Assembly (NCBI GenBank): GCA_965240325.2
Contig: OZ251222.1
Location: forward strand, 248,001 to 312,000
Length of the DNA stretch: 64,000 bases
Source of the DNA: Rebecca billardiae RCC1528
Lineage: Eukaryota; Haptophyta
Direction of reading: 5' to 3'
Both the position numbers and the translations under genes were made by a program. The notes under the pieces are model-generated. The model saw only the letters and a list, made by a program, of their open reading frames with translations. It was not told where the DNA came from and did no database searches. Within the stretch, counting starts at the first letter, position 1, and every line of letters starts with the position of its first letter. Shown in pieces: positions 51,875 to 61,154 of this stretch.

Positions 51875-52420
51875 GATTTGCGCCCGCCGGGCGGCCGCTC
51901 GCCTATCGACCTGTACGTCAGCCCGGCCGGCCGTGCAGCCGTGTCGGTCTGCTCTGGACGACAATGGCTGCCGCGCCCCCGTCAACTATCAAGGCGATGG
52001 CGGTCACTCGCACACAAGCCAGCCAGTGTTACCACTGACCGTCCCGATGACGCCGCTGACTGACAGTATAGCCGCAACAGAGCAGACGACGACCCGTCGC
52101 ATATGAATCGCGGCGAACCGCGCGTAAACGAGTACCCAGTGACGACCTTATTTTGGGCAGCGCCAGCGGCGGTCAGACTGTCACTGACGCGGCCCGAGTG
52201 AATCGCCAATCGGAGCTGCGAGCGCGCGCATGCGGCATGGCCGCGGCCGTCGGCGTCGGGGCAGGGTGCGGATGGCGGCCAATATCATCACTGCGCTGCC
52301 CTCTCCTCGTCCCACGCAGGACCTCGCGCAAAGGCTCAAGCCCCGCGGCGGGCGTGAGTGCCTGTGACGCCCAGCACGAGTCCTGACCGCCACCGGACTG
52401 CCGCCCTTAGCAGCACGCGC
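51875..52420. other. Intergenic, no gene seen
   Basis: Between the RMND5 start and the stop of the COPI-associated gene, both on the minus strand. It should hold the RMND5 promoter, in the segment 51875-52200, which is less GC-rich than the flanks, and the 3' end of the upstream gene. The frame upstream of the RMND5 ATG stays open to 51985 but without coding bias. Confidence 0.6.
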
Positions 52421-52504
52421 TCAGACCTCCTGCACCTCACCACTCCGGTGGGCGTTCCCCGCGAACGGATTGCTCTGAGCGCTGCTCGCGGCTGATGGGC
52501 CGAA

Positions 52505-52545
<41 letters not shown>

Positions 52546-53250
52546 TGCCGTCCGGCCGGAACGGGTTGTCCCCGGCAGGACCGAGCCCGGTCGGAGGCTT
52601 GATCTCGGCCGCGGCGCCCGCCTCCTGTTGTGCGCCCTCGCACATGAGCGCAAAGACGATGTGGAAGCCGCCGACGGCCATGGAGATGGATGCGATGAAG
52701 ATGTGATACCATTCGTCGTCCAGCACCTGCGTGCCCACGCTGCGATTCAACAGAGCCGGACGCGGGCGCCAGGGGGGCGTCAATCCGCGGAGCCGCCGCT
52801 GCGAGCGCAGCCGGTGTCGCCGAGCGAGGCGCGATGTTGCGGCGCGCGCGCCGCACTAGAGAAAGAAGATACCCCGGCCGATGTCCGTGGTGAGGAAGGA
52901 CAGGTACGAGAGCAGGCTCTTGGTGAAGTCCATGTCGAACTCGGCGACGATCATCAGCAAGCCAAAAACGCTGCGCGGAGGGCGCATGCGATGGAGCTGT
53001 CAGCGCGCTGCGAGTTGCGACGCGCCACCGACGGCTGAGGCGGGCGGTGGCCCGTCTGCGGGGTCGAGCGCCGCATGCGGATGCCGCGTGTCGCGCAGGC
53101 GCACAGATTCCACAAGCGCGTGATGAACGAAGACATGCTCCCCCATCGGTGCTCGATGAAGACCCACAGGCTGAGCGTGATCACGGCCACACCGGTGAGC
53201 ACGCCAAACACGCGGAGCGTGTGGCGCCACTGCGGGCACTGGATCCCCAT
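52421..53250 (-). CDS. COPI-associated (TVP15-like) Golgi membrane protein
   Basis: Three exons: 53250-53105, 52970-52857 and 52739-52421, with introns of 134 and 117 bases, both phase 2, giving 192 residues. Splicing restores RLWNLVFGLLMIVAEFDMDF and TDIGRGIFFLYVGTQVLDDE, the COPI_assoc signature around GRGxFYxxxG. Four membrane segments are seen: RVFGVLTGVAVITLSLWVFI, NLVFGLLMIVAE, IGRGIFFLYVGTQVL and FIASISMAVGGFHIVFALM. Yeast TVP15 relatives are Golgi vesicle proteins. The cytosolic tail of about 70 residues has a run of 13 glycines between two Asn-Pro-Phe motifs (GDNPFRPD and QSNPFAGN), which are endocytic/clathrin adaptor ligands in other systems. The three-exon model is strongly supported by phase and motif continuity. 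Confidence 0.87.
52505..52543. repeat. GCC trinucleotide repeat encoding poly-Gly
   Basis: Thirteen GCC units, read as glycine codons on the minus strand, lie in the tail of the COPI-associated protein between its two NPF motifs. Confidence 0.92.
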
Positions 53251-53641
53251 CGCAGATGAGGCCGCACACGCTCTCGCCGCACCAGCTCGAGCGTGCTCAA
53301 CCCGGCGCTCGGCCGCTCACACCTCGGCGGAAGTTCAGGACCAGCCCGTCCGCCGCCGCCCTGCTGGAGACGGCTCTTTTTTGTTTTATTATTAAAGAAT
53401 TGCAGCTTGAGCATGCATGGAGCGGCGGGACATGGGCAACGTGGCACCCTGGCCTGCGCATCAACTGCACTGTTCGACGATGCAGTGGCACCTGTGACGG
53501 TGCTACTGCAGCCTGCGTTCTCCCTGCGGCTGGGACAGCGACAGCTGCTCGCAGCCGCCCAATCATAATAACCGCCTGGCGGATCTCCCGCCAGGGCGCA
53601 ACAACTTCCAACAGCAACTCGACAGCCTCGGCGCTGAACGT
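53251..53641. other. Intergenic, promoter of the COPI-associated gene expected
   Basis: This 391-base gap lies between the COPI-associated gene start and the 3' end of the large surface-protein gene. A pyrimidine-rich TTTTTTGTTTTATTATTAAAG stretch at 53378-53398 stands out as the most AT-rich piece. No gene or repeat recognised. Confidence 0.55.
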
Positions 53642-55341
53642 TCAGCGCATAGCGATCACGCCCGCCCGCCCTGATGATGCGCCTTTCTCCGCGGCGCTGA
53701 CGCGAGCTCGGATGCGATCGGTCGCGCGCTGCTGCGCGTAGCGCGGCGCCGCCCCGTCGGCGGGCGCAGCCGGGGCTGCTCCTGACAGGCGGGGCACGCG
53801 CATGCCGTGGCTGTCGCGCGGCGGCGTCGCGCCCGCGCCTTCAGCTCGCGCGCCCACCGCCCGCCGTGCAGCACGCGCGCCGCCCTCGCGCACCGGCGTC
53901 GGCTCGGAGCGCTGACTCCAGGCCCCGGCGCTGCCGCCGTGCGCGCCGCCGGTGCCGCCGCCGCCGTGCGCCGCGCCGCGCTCACTCTGTGCCCCCGGGG
54001 GCGCCTCGGCCAGCTGGTCCGTCGTCGAGTACTGCAGCACAGGCGAGGGGCGCATGTGCGCGGGCGCGGCGCACGCGCTCGCGCGCGCGGCGAGCCGCGA
54101 GGCGGCAGAGGCGACGCTGGCGCCCGCCGCGCCGGCGGCCGCTACCGGGGACCGGCGCGGTGCGGAGCGCGCGGCCGCCGCCGGGCCGTGCGGCGATGCG
54201 GCAATGCTGCCGCCGCCGCGCTCGGCGGGCGGCGACGGCGCGAGCGATGCAGCGCGCGACGACGCGGGTGTGCGCGCCGCCGAGCCGCCGCCTCCGCCCG
54301 CCTCCGGCGGCGGTGAGATCGACGGTGGCCGCGGCGGCGTCGCGAGCGGCGGCGTCGCCGCGCCAGAGCCAGGCGGCCCGGGCGGCCCGGCCGCGCCCGC
54401 GCCACGCTCGTGCAGCCTCGCGTACGGCCCCGCGTGCCAGGCCCACGGCAGCGCGCTGCGCCGCACGCCGTGCGCGCGGGCGGCGCGGACGGGTGGCGCG
54501 GGTGCGGGCTGCTTCGAGCCCGCGCCGGCCTCGCCCGCCACGGCGTCGCCACCGGCCGCGCCGGCAGCAGCCCCGGCGCCGCCGGCCGCGCCGCCCTTGG
54601 CCGCGCCCGCCGCCTCGGCCGCGCCGCGTGCGCGCGCGCGGCAGCAGCGCGTGCGCGCCGCCTGCAGCGCGCACAGGCAGACGAGGGCCACGAGCCCGAG
54701 CCGGATCGAGTACACGACTGCCGGGCTCACCTCGCCGTCCTCGCCGTCCGCGCCGCCCTCTCGGCGGCCGCCAAAGAGCCGGCTGCCCAGCCGGCCGATC
54801 CCAGGGCCGCCGCGCCGCGGCTCGGCCGGCGAGATGCGCACGCTGAAGCGCGCCTCGGTGCCGAGCTCGGTCGGCGCGCCGCCCCCGTGCGCGGCCGGGC
54901 CGAGGGACGTGGCGCGCAGCGAGCACTCGTCCGTGCCCGCGCCGAGCGCGGTGTAGCTCAGCCCGCGGAGCAGCGCGCGCAGCGCGGACGGCGGCGCGCG
55001 CACGGTCATCGCCGCGTCGGAGGAGCCGTCGCCGAGCTCGAAGCTCACCTCCGGACTGCTCAGCACACCCGGACCGCCGAGGGAGAGCACGCCCGCGTCG
55101 CACCGCACGGAGAGGCGCACGGCGAACGCGTCGCCGTCGTCCGAGGAGAGCTCCACGCCCGAGATCGGCGTGGGCGCGAGCGCGGTCGCGTGCACCGGGT
55201 CGGCGGGCGTGCGCAGGCGCGGCGGGTCGGCGGCGCACGCCACCCTCAGCTCGTGCACCCCGACGGCCGACAGTCCGGGCGGATCGGTCGAGCTGTCGAC
55301 AATCCGGTACAGCAGGGCATCCGGCGGGGCGCCTGCGTCTG

Positions 55342-55374
<33 letters not shown>

Positions 55375-57562
55375 GGGTGTCGGCATCCGTGTCCGCGCCG
55401 CCGCGCGTCGCCGCGCCGCGCGGCCAGTTGCAGCTGTTCGGAGCGGGCGTGTACGCAAGGCGCGCGTCGGCCGGCAGCCGCTGCCCGGCGCGCACGGCCT
55501 GCCCGGCGCTCGCAATCCGGAGAGCGCCGCGCGCGGGCAGCCGGACAATCTCGATCTGGAGATCGAGATCGAGATCGGCGGGCGCGGCGCGCGCGCCGCC
55601 GAGCGTGAGGTCCACGCCTGCCGAGTCCTCGCGCAGCTCGGTGCGCCCGCCCGGCGCCTGCAGCGGGTTGAGCACGCGCACGGACACGCGCGCGTCCGCG
55701 GCCGCGCGCGCGCCCCCGCTGTCCACCAGCCGGAAGCTGAAGCCGTCTGCACACAGCGCGCGCCGACCGTCGCGCGCGGCCGAGCACGCCGCGTCCTCGC
55801 CGCGCGACGAGCGGTGCGGCGCGAAGGTGTACACGACGCAGATCGGCATGCCGGCGGGGCACGGGCCGTCGGCGCCGCCGGGCGGCGCGCTCGCGCCGGG
55901 CCGCGACGCCGGCACGCGCGGCGCGCTCGGCAGCTCCGCCTCCTGCAGCGGCGGCAACAGCTGGCCGGAGCGCCAGACGCGCAGCGTACCGAACACGGGC
56001 AGCCCGGTGATCTCGGCGTGCACCGCGTCGCCCTCGGGGTCGGTGGCGGGGAAGAGCACGGCGGTGGGCGTCTCGCCGAGCGCGTCGAGCGCCGCGCGCG
56101 ACGCTGTCGGCGGGTCGTTCACCGGCGAGACAGCGAGGGCGATGCGCGCGGCCGCGCCGCCGCGCTCGGCGCCGCCTCCGTCGCCCGCGCCCTCGGCGGC
56201 GCCGAGCGCGGCGCCGTACTCGAAGCTGGCGTACGTGCGGAGCTCGCCCTCCGGCGGCAGCGCCTCGCCCGGGCGCATCGGCACGTTCTCCGAGTTGCTG
56301 TCCGGGTCCGGCACGAACCGCACGACGCCGCGCACATCGCCGCCGCCGCGTGCCGCGCCCGAGCGCTGGGCGGCGCGGAGCGCGCTCGCGAGCAGCGCAG
56401 CGCCGGGCGGGCGCAGCACATACGGCAGCTGCGCGGGGTGGATGGGCGTGGGCTCCGTCGCGGCGGCGTCCCACAGCGTGCCCCGCTCGGGCAGCGCGGT
56501 GACGCGCACGACGACCGCCTCCGCCTCCGAGCCGTCCTCCCCGCGCTGCGCCTCGTCGAACGCGAGCGCCGCTCTGAGCGGAATGACGAACCCCTGCTCG
56601 TCCTCGGCGAGCTGCAGCCGCGCGCCCGCGACTGTGGGCGCGGAGCGCGGGAGGAAGGCGCGGAGGTTGGCGCCGACCGCCTCCGGCTCGAGCGCCGCGC
56701 CGTGCAGCGCGAGCAGCAGCACCTCGCCCTCCCACGCCGCGCCGCCCCGCGCCGCCCCGCCCACCTCGAGCCGGTGGTCCGAGCGCCACGCGCTCAGCAG
56801 CGGGTGGATCGGGAACGGCACGGCCAGCTCGTACCCGACGAGCCACAGGGGCACGGTGCTCGGGCTGGCGGGCGGCGAGCGCGCCGGCCGGCGCGTGACG
56901 TACAAGCTCGCGTCGCCCTCCGCGGGCGCGACGAAGACGACGTGCACGGTGTCAGCGGATGCGTCGGCGTCTGCGCGCGCGCCCGCGCCCGCGTCGGCAC
57001 CCGCGCCCGCACCGTCGTCCGCTGGCGGCGCGAGCGCGGCGCGCGCGCTCGCGCGGTAGCAGCCGCGGCCGGTGGGCGTATCGTACGCCGCGGCCGCCTC
57101 GACAATGAGCTCGCCGCCGCGCTGCGCCACGCGCAGCGCCGTCTCGCCGCGCTCGCACTCGGCCGCACCGCCCGCACCCGACGCGCTGCCGAGCCGCACG
57201 ATCGTCGCCTCCGCGTCGGCGGGCGGCGCGGGCGGCGGGCGGATCCAGAGCTCGACGGAGAAGCCGCGTTTCGAATCCGCCAGCGCGCGCACGAGCGCGC
57301 CGCTCGTGGCCTCCGAGCGCAGCGCATGCGTGCGCCCGACGCGCACGCCGACATGTGGCGGGCACATGGCCGCGTCCGCTCGGCCGCCGTCGCTGCCGTG
57401 CGCGAGGAGCCGGCCGAGGAGCGCGGCAGGCCGCTCGTCGGCGAAGGCACCCTGCGCGCAGTCCGACTGGCGGAACGCGTACTCCACCACGCCCGGCCGC
57501 GGCCTGCCCGTGGCCGCGGCGAGTACGCCCCAGCCGCTGAGCAGCAGGAAAGCGGCGGCCAT
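53642..57562 (-). CDS. Large type I membrane protein with LamG-like and cadherin-like domains
   Basis: Single exon, 1306 residues from the ATG at 57562 in ideal context (ACCATGG). MAAAFLLLSGWGVLAAATG is a signal peptide. Residues about 30-290 resemble a laminin-G/concanavalin-like fold (VVEYAFRQSDCAQGAF, GFSVELWIRPPP, TIVRLGS). Several cadherin-like or RapA-type repeats follow (VSPVNDPPTASRA, ATDPEGDAVHAEITGLPVFG, GTLRVWRSGQ), as in proteins with Ca-binding beta-sandwich tandem domains. Cysteines are sparse. A membrane segment near 54710-54660 (SIRLGLVALVCLCALQAA) precedes an Arg/Cys-rich stop-transfer and a 330-residue low-complexity Ala/Gly/Pro/Ser cytosolic tail. A cell-surface or scale/extracellular matrix protein is likely. 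The precise domain count needs a profile search. Confidence 0.82.
55334..55374. repeat. 6-bp minisatellite (GCGTCC)n in the surface-protein gene
   Basis: Six units of GCGTCC on the plus strand encode a (Asp-Ala)n run in the minus-strand protein. The units are pure in the centre and degenerate at the edges. Confidence 0.88.
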
Positions 57563-58253
57563 GGTTTGGTTCAACTGGGGCCTTGGGCGGCTGCCGGCTG
57601 GGCGCTGCTTTTTGGCCAAATAAAGCCCAAAATACATATGGAAGCATCAAAATCATATAGTAGATCGCTGGCCAAATAATAACTTTTGGGCGACATCAAG
57701 ACAGAAGTCACGATGGCGGACCCCGTTCGCCATGCGCGTCGGGCCGCCACTCCGCCAGCCGACTGCGGCTTTCAGAGCGATCTACGGCGACCATACTTCT
57801 ACCATACTTCTACTGTCTGAGTCCCTTTAGCAGCATCAAATATCAATCCTGCGTCATCCGGATTCGGTCGCGTCGGGCCGCGTCCGCCGAGCCCGAGCCC
57901 GAGTCCTCGGGCCCGCTCAAATACTATACGACTCAGTCGACTGACGACGAATCGTCGCGTGAGACGGGTCACGCTCACCGGCCACCGGGTCACGGCCACG
58001 GGACTTGACGGGAGTCATTGACATTGCCATTGGCGCCCCGCCCGGCCGGCGCGCCGCCGCGGACTCGGGCTGCAAGCCGCAAGGCGGCCCGACGGACACG
58101 GTATGGCACCGTGATTCGTACTAGTGTTGTCCCGCTGTATCTTATGGCGCGGAGAATCACGGAGCCGTCGCGTCGGGCAGCAAATATCGCCGCCGCCCTC
58201 ACTCGGTTCAGAGGACGACAGACCAGGAGGCGGTCCTGGGCGTGGCGGCGCGA
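57563..58253. other. Intergenic, promoter of the large surface-protein gene
   Basis: 691 bases between the start of the surface-protein gene and the stop of the FG-GAP/UnbV gene. Next to the start lies a moderately AT-rich piece (57610-57700). A perfect tandem pair CCATACTTCTA occurs at 57789-57811. No gene is seen. Confidence 0.55.
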
Positions 58254-60509
58254 TCAGGCAGCGCGCGGCGGCAGGGCGTCCGCATGGGCGCGGCCCTGCG
58301 CGAGCTCGACTGTCGTGTTGAGCGGCAGGCTGTCGAACGTCTCGCACGGCGGCGGCGCGCCCGCGCCCCGCCCGCCGCTCGGCCAGCACACCGTGACGCT
58401 CGCGGCGCCGCCGGGCGGCTGCGGCCCCAGGCCCGCGCACGTGCGGCGCGTGTCGTGCTGGCTGGCGTCGGCGGGGCCGGACACGTCGCGCCGCACGGTG
58501 CGGCCGCCCGCGCTCAGGAGGAGGAGCGCGCCGAGCGCGTCGCGGTTGGCGTGCGCGCCACGCAGCCGCACGCACAGCCACGCGCCGAGCTGCCGCGCCT
58601 CGTTCCGCCAGAGGAACGTGCTGTTGCGGTCGCTGAGCAGCACGTCCACGCGCCCGTCACCGTCGTAGTCCGCGAGCGCCGCGGACACGTGCGGGAAGGT
58701 GCGCGCACGCGCCATCGCCCGGGCGTCGCTCGCTTCGGAACGGAAGCCCGTGGCAGTAAGCGGATGGCCGAACCGCGTGGGGAAGGCCCGGCTGAAGCGC
58801 AGCGTGCCGTGCGCGTTACCCAGCACGACCAGCGCGTGCGGCGCGCGCTCGGAGGATGCCGCCGCGCCGCTCGTGCACACGCCGAGCGCGTCCAGCTGGC
58901 CGTCGTTGTCGAGGTCGGCGGCGGCGAGCGGCTCGGCGCGGACGCAGGGCGAGCGCTCGGGGCCCGCCACGTCGATGGTGGCCATCGGCGACTGGGCGAG
59001 CAGCTCGGCCGGCCCCGCGTACAACGCGAGCGTGGCGGACGGGTACTCGGCCGCGCACGTGAGCAGCTCGAGCGTCGACGGCTCGCCATCAAAGTCGGCC
59101 GCCACGATCGCGCACGGCCGGCGCCGGCTGCGGCGCGCGCGCGCGCCCAGCTGCGAAAAGCGGCCGTCGTCGCGCAGCGCGTCGACGACTAGCCGCGCGC
59201 GCGTCTGCGTGATCACGTGCGTCACGCCGCCGCGCCGCGCGTGCGTGTTCAGCGTGCCGACGGAGTACAGGATGCCCGCTCGGCCCTCCTCCCACGCGCT
59301 CGTGTTGAGGCCAAGCAGGGGTGGCTCCGAGCCTGCGCTGCCCGCTGTGGCCGGCGGCGGCGAGGCGAAGGCGAAGCGCTCGCCCGCGCGCGGCGGCCTG
59401 CCGAGGTGCAGCGAGGACGGTCGCGCGTGGCCCGTCTTGCGCGGCCAGTTCACCGCGAGCACGTCCAGCCAGCCGTCCGCGTTGAAGTCGGCCGCGCTGA
59501 AGCCGTGCGTGCGCTCCAGCGCGCACGCCAGCCCGGCGGCGGCCGCCGCGTGCCGGCCGCCCACGAGGTTGCCCGAGCCATCGGGGGCGTACAGCGCGTT
59601 CCAAGTGTCGGACGCCCCCTTCGCGCCGGTGCCGAAGCACCCGTCCCCGTCCGAGCCCAGCCCGCACGCGCTCACGTTCGCGTGCCCCTGCGCCGCGCCG
59701 ATCGACTGGAGCAGCTCCTGGGAGCCATCGCCGTCAAGGTCGGCCCACAGCGCGCCGTGCCCGTCAAACCAGGGTCTCACGCAGCGCTGCCCGCCGAGCG
59801 ACGTGCCGGGCAGGCCGGAGGCGACGGTGGGCCGGGATGTGTCGCGCGTAGCGTTCGGTGCGTCGGTCGGCGCGTACCGCGCGTCGGTCGTGCGCAGCGC
59901 GGAGCGCGCCCACACGCGCGGGTGCAGTGAGCACGCGGCCGTGCAGCGCGCCGTGAAGGTGCCGTCGCACCGGCTCTCGAAGAGCAGCTTGGACTGGCCG
60001 TGCAGCGCGAGGTAGATGTCCGCGCAGCCGTCGTTGTTGAAGTCCATCCACGACACGCCCCACAGCTCGTGGGACGCGCACGCGGTCGCCTCCGCCGCGG
60101 CCCCGGCGGCGGGGCCGGCAGCGGGCTGCTCCGCGCCGCTGCGTCCAAACGCCGAGATCGCAGCCGTCTCCTCTTGGGGCTCGGGGCCAGTCGGAAACAC
60201 TGACCGCCAGTAATTGTGTGCGTTGCACTCCCGTATCGGGCAGGCATGCCACGCCACACCCGCCGCGGCGGTCACGTCGCGCAGCTGGAAGCGGTCGCCG
60301 AGCGGTGCTGCGCCGCGCGGCTTTGGCCCGGTGCTATCGCCTGTGTTGGGCCATGCGGCGGTCTGAGAGAGGGTGCCCGCCACGACGCGCGCGAGACGCT
60401 CCTTCGTAGGCTTCCACCAGCGCGGCTTGGCGTGCACGTCAACACCGCGCAGCACGGCGAGCGCGGCGAGCACCAGGACCCCCGGGGGTGAGGGACGCGC
60501 CGGCGCCAT
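58254..60509 (-). CDS. Secreted FG-GAP/VCBS repeat protein with UnbV/ASPIC domain
   Basis: Single exon, 751 residues from the ATG at 60509. MAPARPSPPGVLVLAALAVLRG is a signal peptide. FG-GAP/VCBS calcium-binding repeats follow: WMDFNNDGCADIYLA, ALWADLDGDGSQELL, SAADFNADGWLDVLAV, IVAADFDGEPSTLELL, AAADLDNDGQLDALG and ALADYDGDGRVDVLLSD. The C-terminal 120 residues match the ASPIC/UnbV domain (GAWLCVRLRGAHANRDALGA, then SVTVCWPSGG), as in animal CRTAC1 and bacterial UnbV-like proteins, which form beta-propellers and act outside the cell. The family's function in microalgae is unknown. There is no membrane anchor. The frame extends 14 codons upstream, only from a TTG, so the ATG is preferred. A 21-base string in its upstream DNA recurs in the 45216-45385 promoter. 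Confidence 0.88.
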   Translation of the reverse strand: MAPARPSPPGVLVLAALAVLRGVDVHAKPRWWKPTKERLARVVAGTLSQTAAWPNTGDSTGPKPRGAAPLGDRFQLRDVTAAAGVAWHACPIRECNAHNYWRSVFPTGPEPQEETAAISAFGRSGAEQPAAGPAAGAAAEATACASHELWGVSWMDFNNDGCADIYLALHGQSKLLFESRCDGTFTARCTAACSLHPRVWARSALRTTDARYAPTDAPNATRDTSRPTVASGLPGTSLGGQRCVRPWFDGHGALWADLDGDGSQELLQSIGAAQGHANVSACGLGSDGDGCFGTGAKGASDTWNALYAPDGSGNLVGGRHAAAAAGLACALERTHGFSAADFNADGWLDVLAVNWPRKTGHARPSSLHLGRPPRAGERFAFASPPPATAGSAGSEPPLLGLNTSAWEEGRAGILYSVGTLNTHARRGGVTHVITQTRARLVVDALRDDGRFSQLGARARRSRRRPCAIVAADFDGEPSTLELLTCAAEYPSATLALYAGPAELLAQSPMATIDVAGPERSPCVRAEPLAAADLDNDGQLDALGVCTSGAAASSERAPHALVVLGNAHGTLRFSRAFPTRFGHPLTATGFRSEASDARAMARARTFPHVSAALADYDGDGRVDVLLSDRNSTFLWRNEARQLGAWLCVRLRGAHANRDALGALLLLSAGGRTVRRDVSGPADASQHDTRRTCAGLGPQPPGGAASVTVCWPSGGRGAGAPPPCETFDSLPLNTTVELAQGRAHADALPPRAA

Positions 60510-61154
60510 CGGTTGGACGCGACGTGCCCCAAACTCCGCAAGTTCAAGCAAGGGGGTTCAATCAACCCTTGCGGTTAAAGTACGTACGCAGCTCTGGTAC
60601 GCAGCGCTGTCGGTATCGACTGATCCTGTAGTTTCCTTCCAAGGAATGAAAGGCGGGGGGGGTAATCTCGCCTGCCTGAGCTGTGTGCGTCTCTTATTCT
60701 TAGTAAACTGTAAAGGGGGTTCCAACTGGTGGGTACGGTATCGTTTCTGCTCACGACGTGAGCCATTTCGGACTCTGCCTACAGGGGTGGCTAGCACAAT
60801 CATGTACACAATCTATGGGGATAAGACACAAAAACGAATAAAAGCGAGCAGACGACCGAGCGCTCATCTGATGAAGAAGACCCGAACCGTGTTCAGGCTG
60901 TTCCGAATGTCAAGCAGCTGGCGCTGAACTATGCCCGCCCTGCGTGAGCGCGTGAGCAGCCCAGTGCGTCTAGCTGCCTGAGGCGCACACTTCACGACGA
61001 CCGGTGCAGTGCACAGCAGCCGCGCTGCTAGTCGGCCCGCAGCGACCCGGGCCAGCGTGAGCCGCTGAGCGGGCATGATTGGGCGTTGACTTAGACACGG
61101 ACTGGTGATTAATTATCACGGCGGTGCCTATAGATCACTGGTCGCGATCACGGA
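60510..61154. promoter_or_regulatory. Intergenic region upstream of the FG-GAP/UnbV gene
   Basis: 645 bases between two minus-strand genes. It is less GC-rich than coding DNA, with a run of nine G at about 60652-60660 and AT-rich parts at 60820-60850. The 21-base string at 60685-60705 (ending CTCTTATTCTTAGTA) is shared, in inverse orientation, with the bidirectional glycan-gene promoter; it lies 176 bases upstream of the UnbV start codon. Confidence 0.6.

Noticed and set aside
54410-57679. 1089-codon plus-strand frame opposite the surface-protein gene
   Set aside because: Arg/Ala-rich antisense reading without motifs; the minus strand has signal peptide, repeats and a membrane segment.
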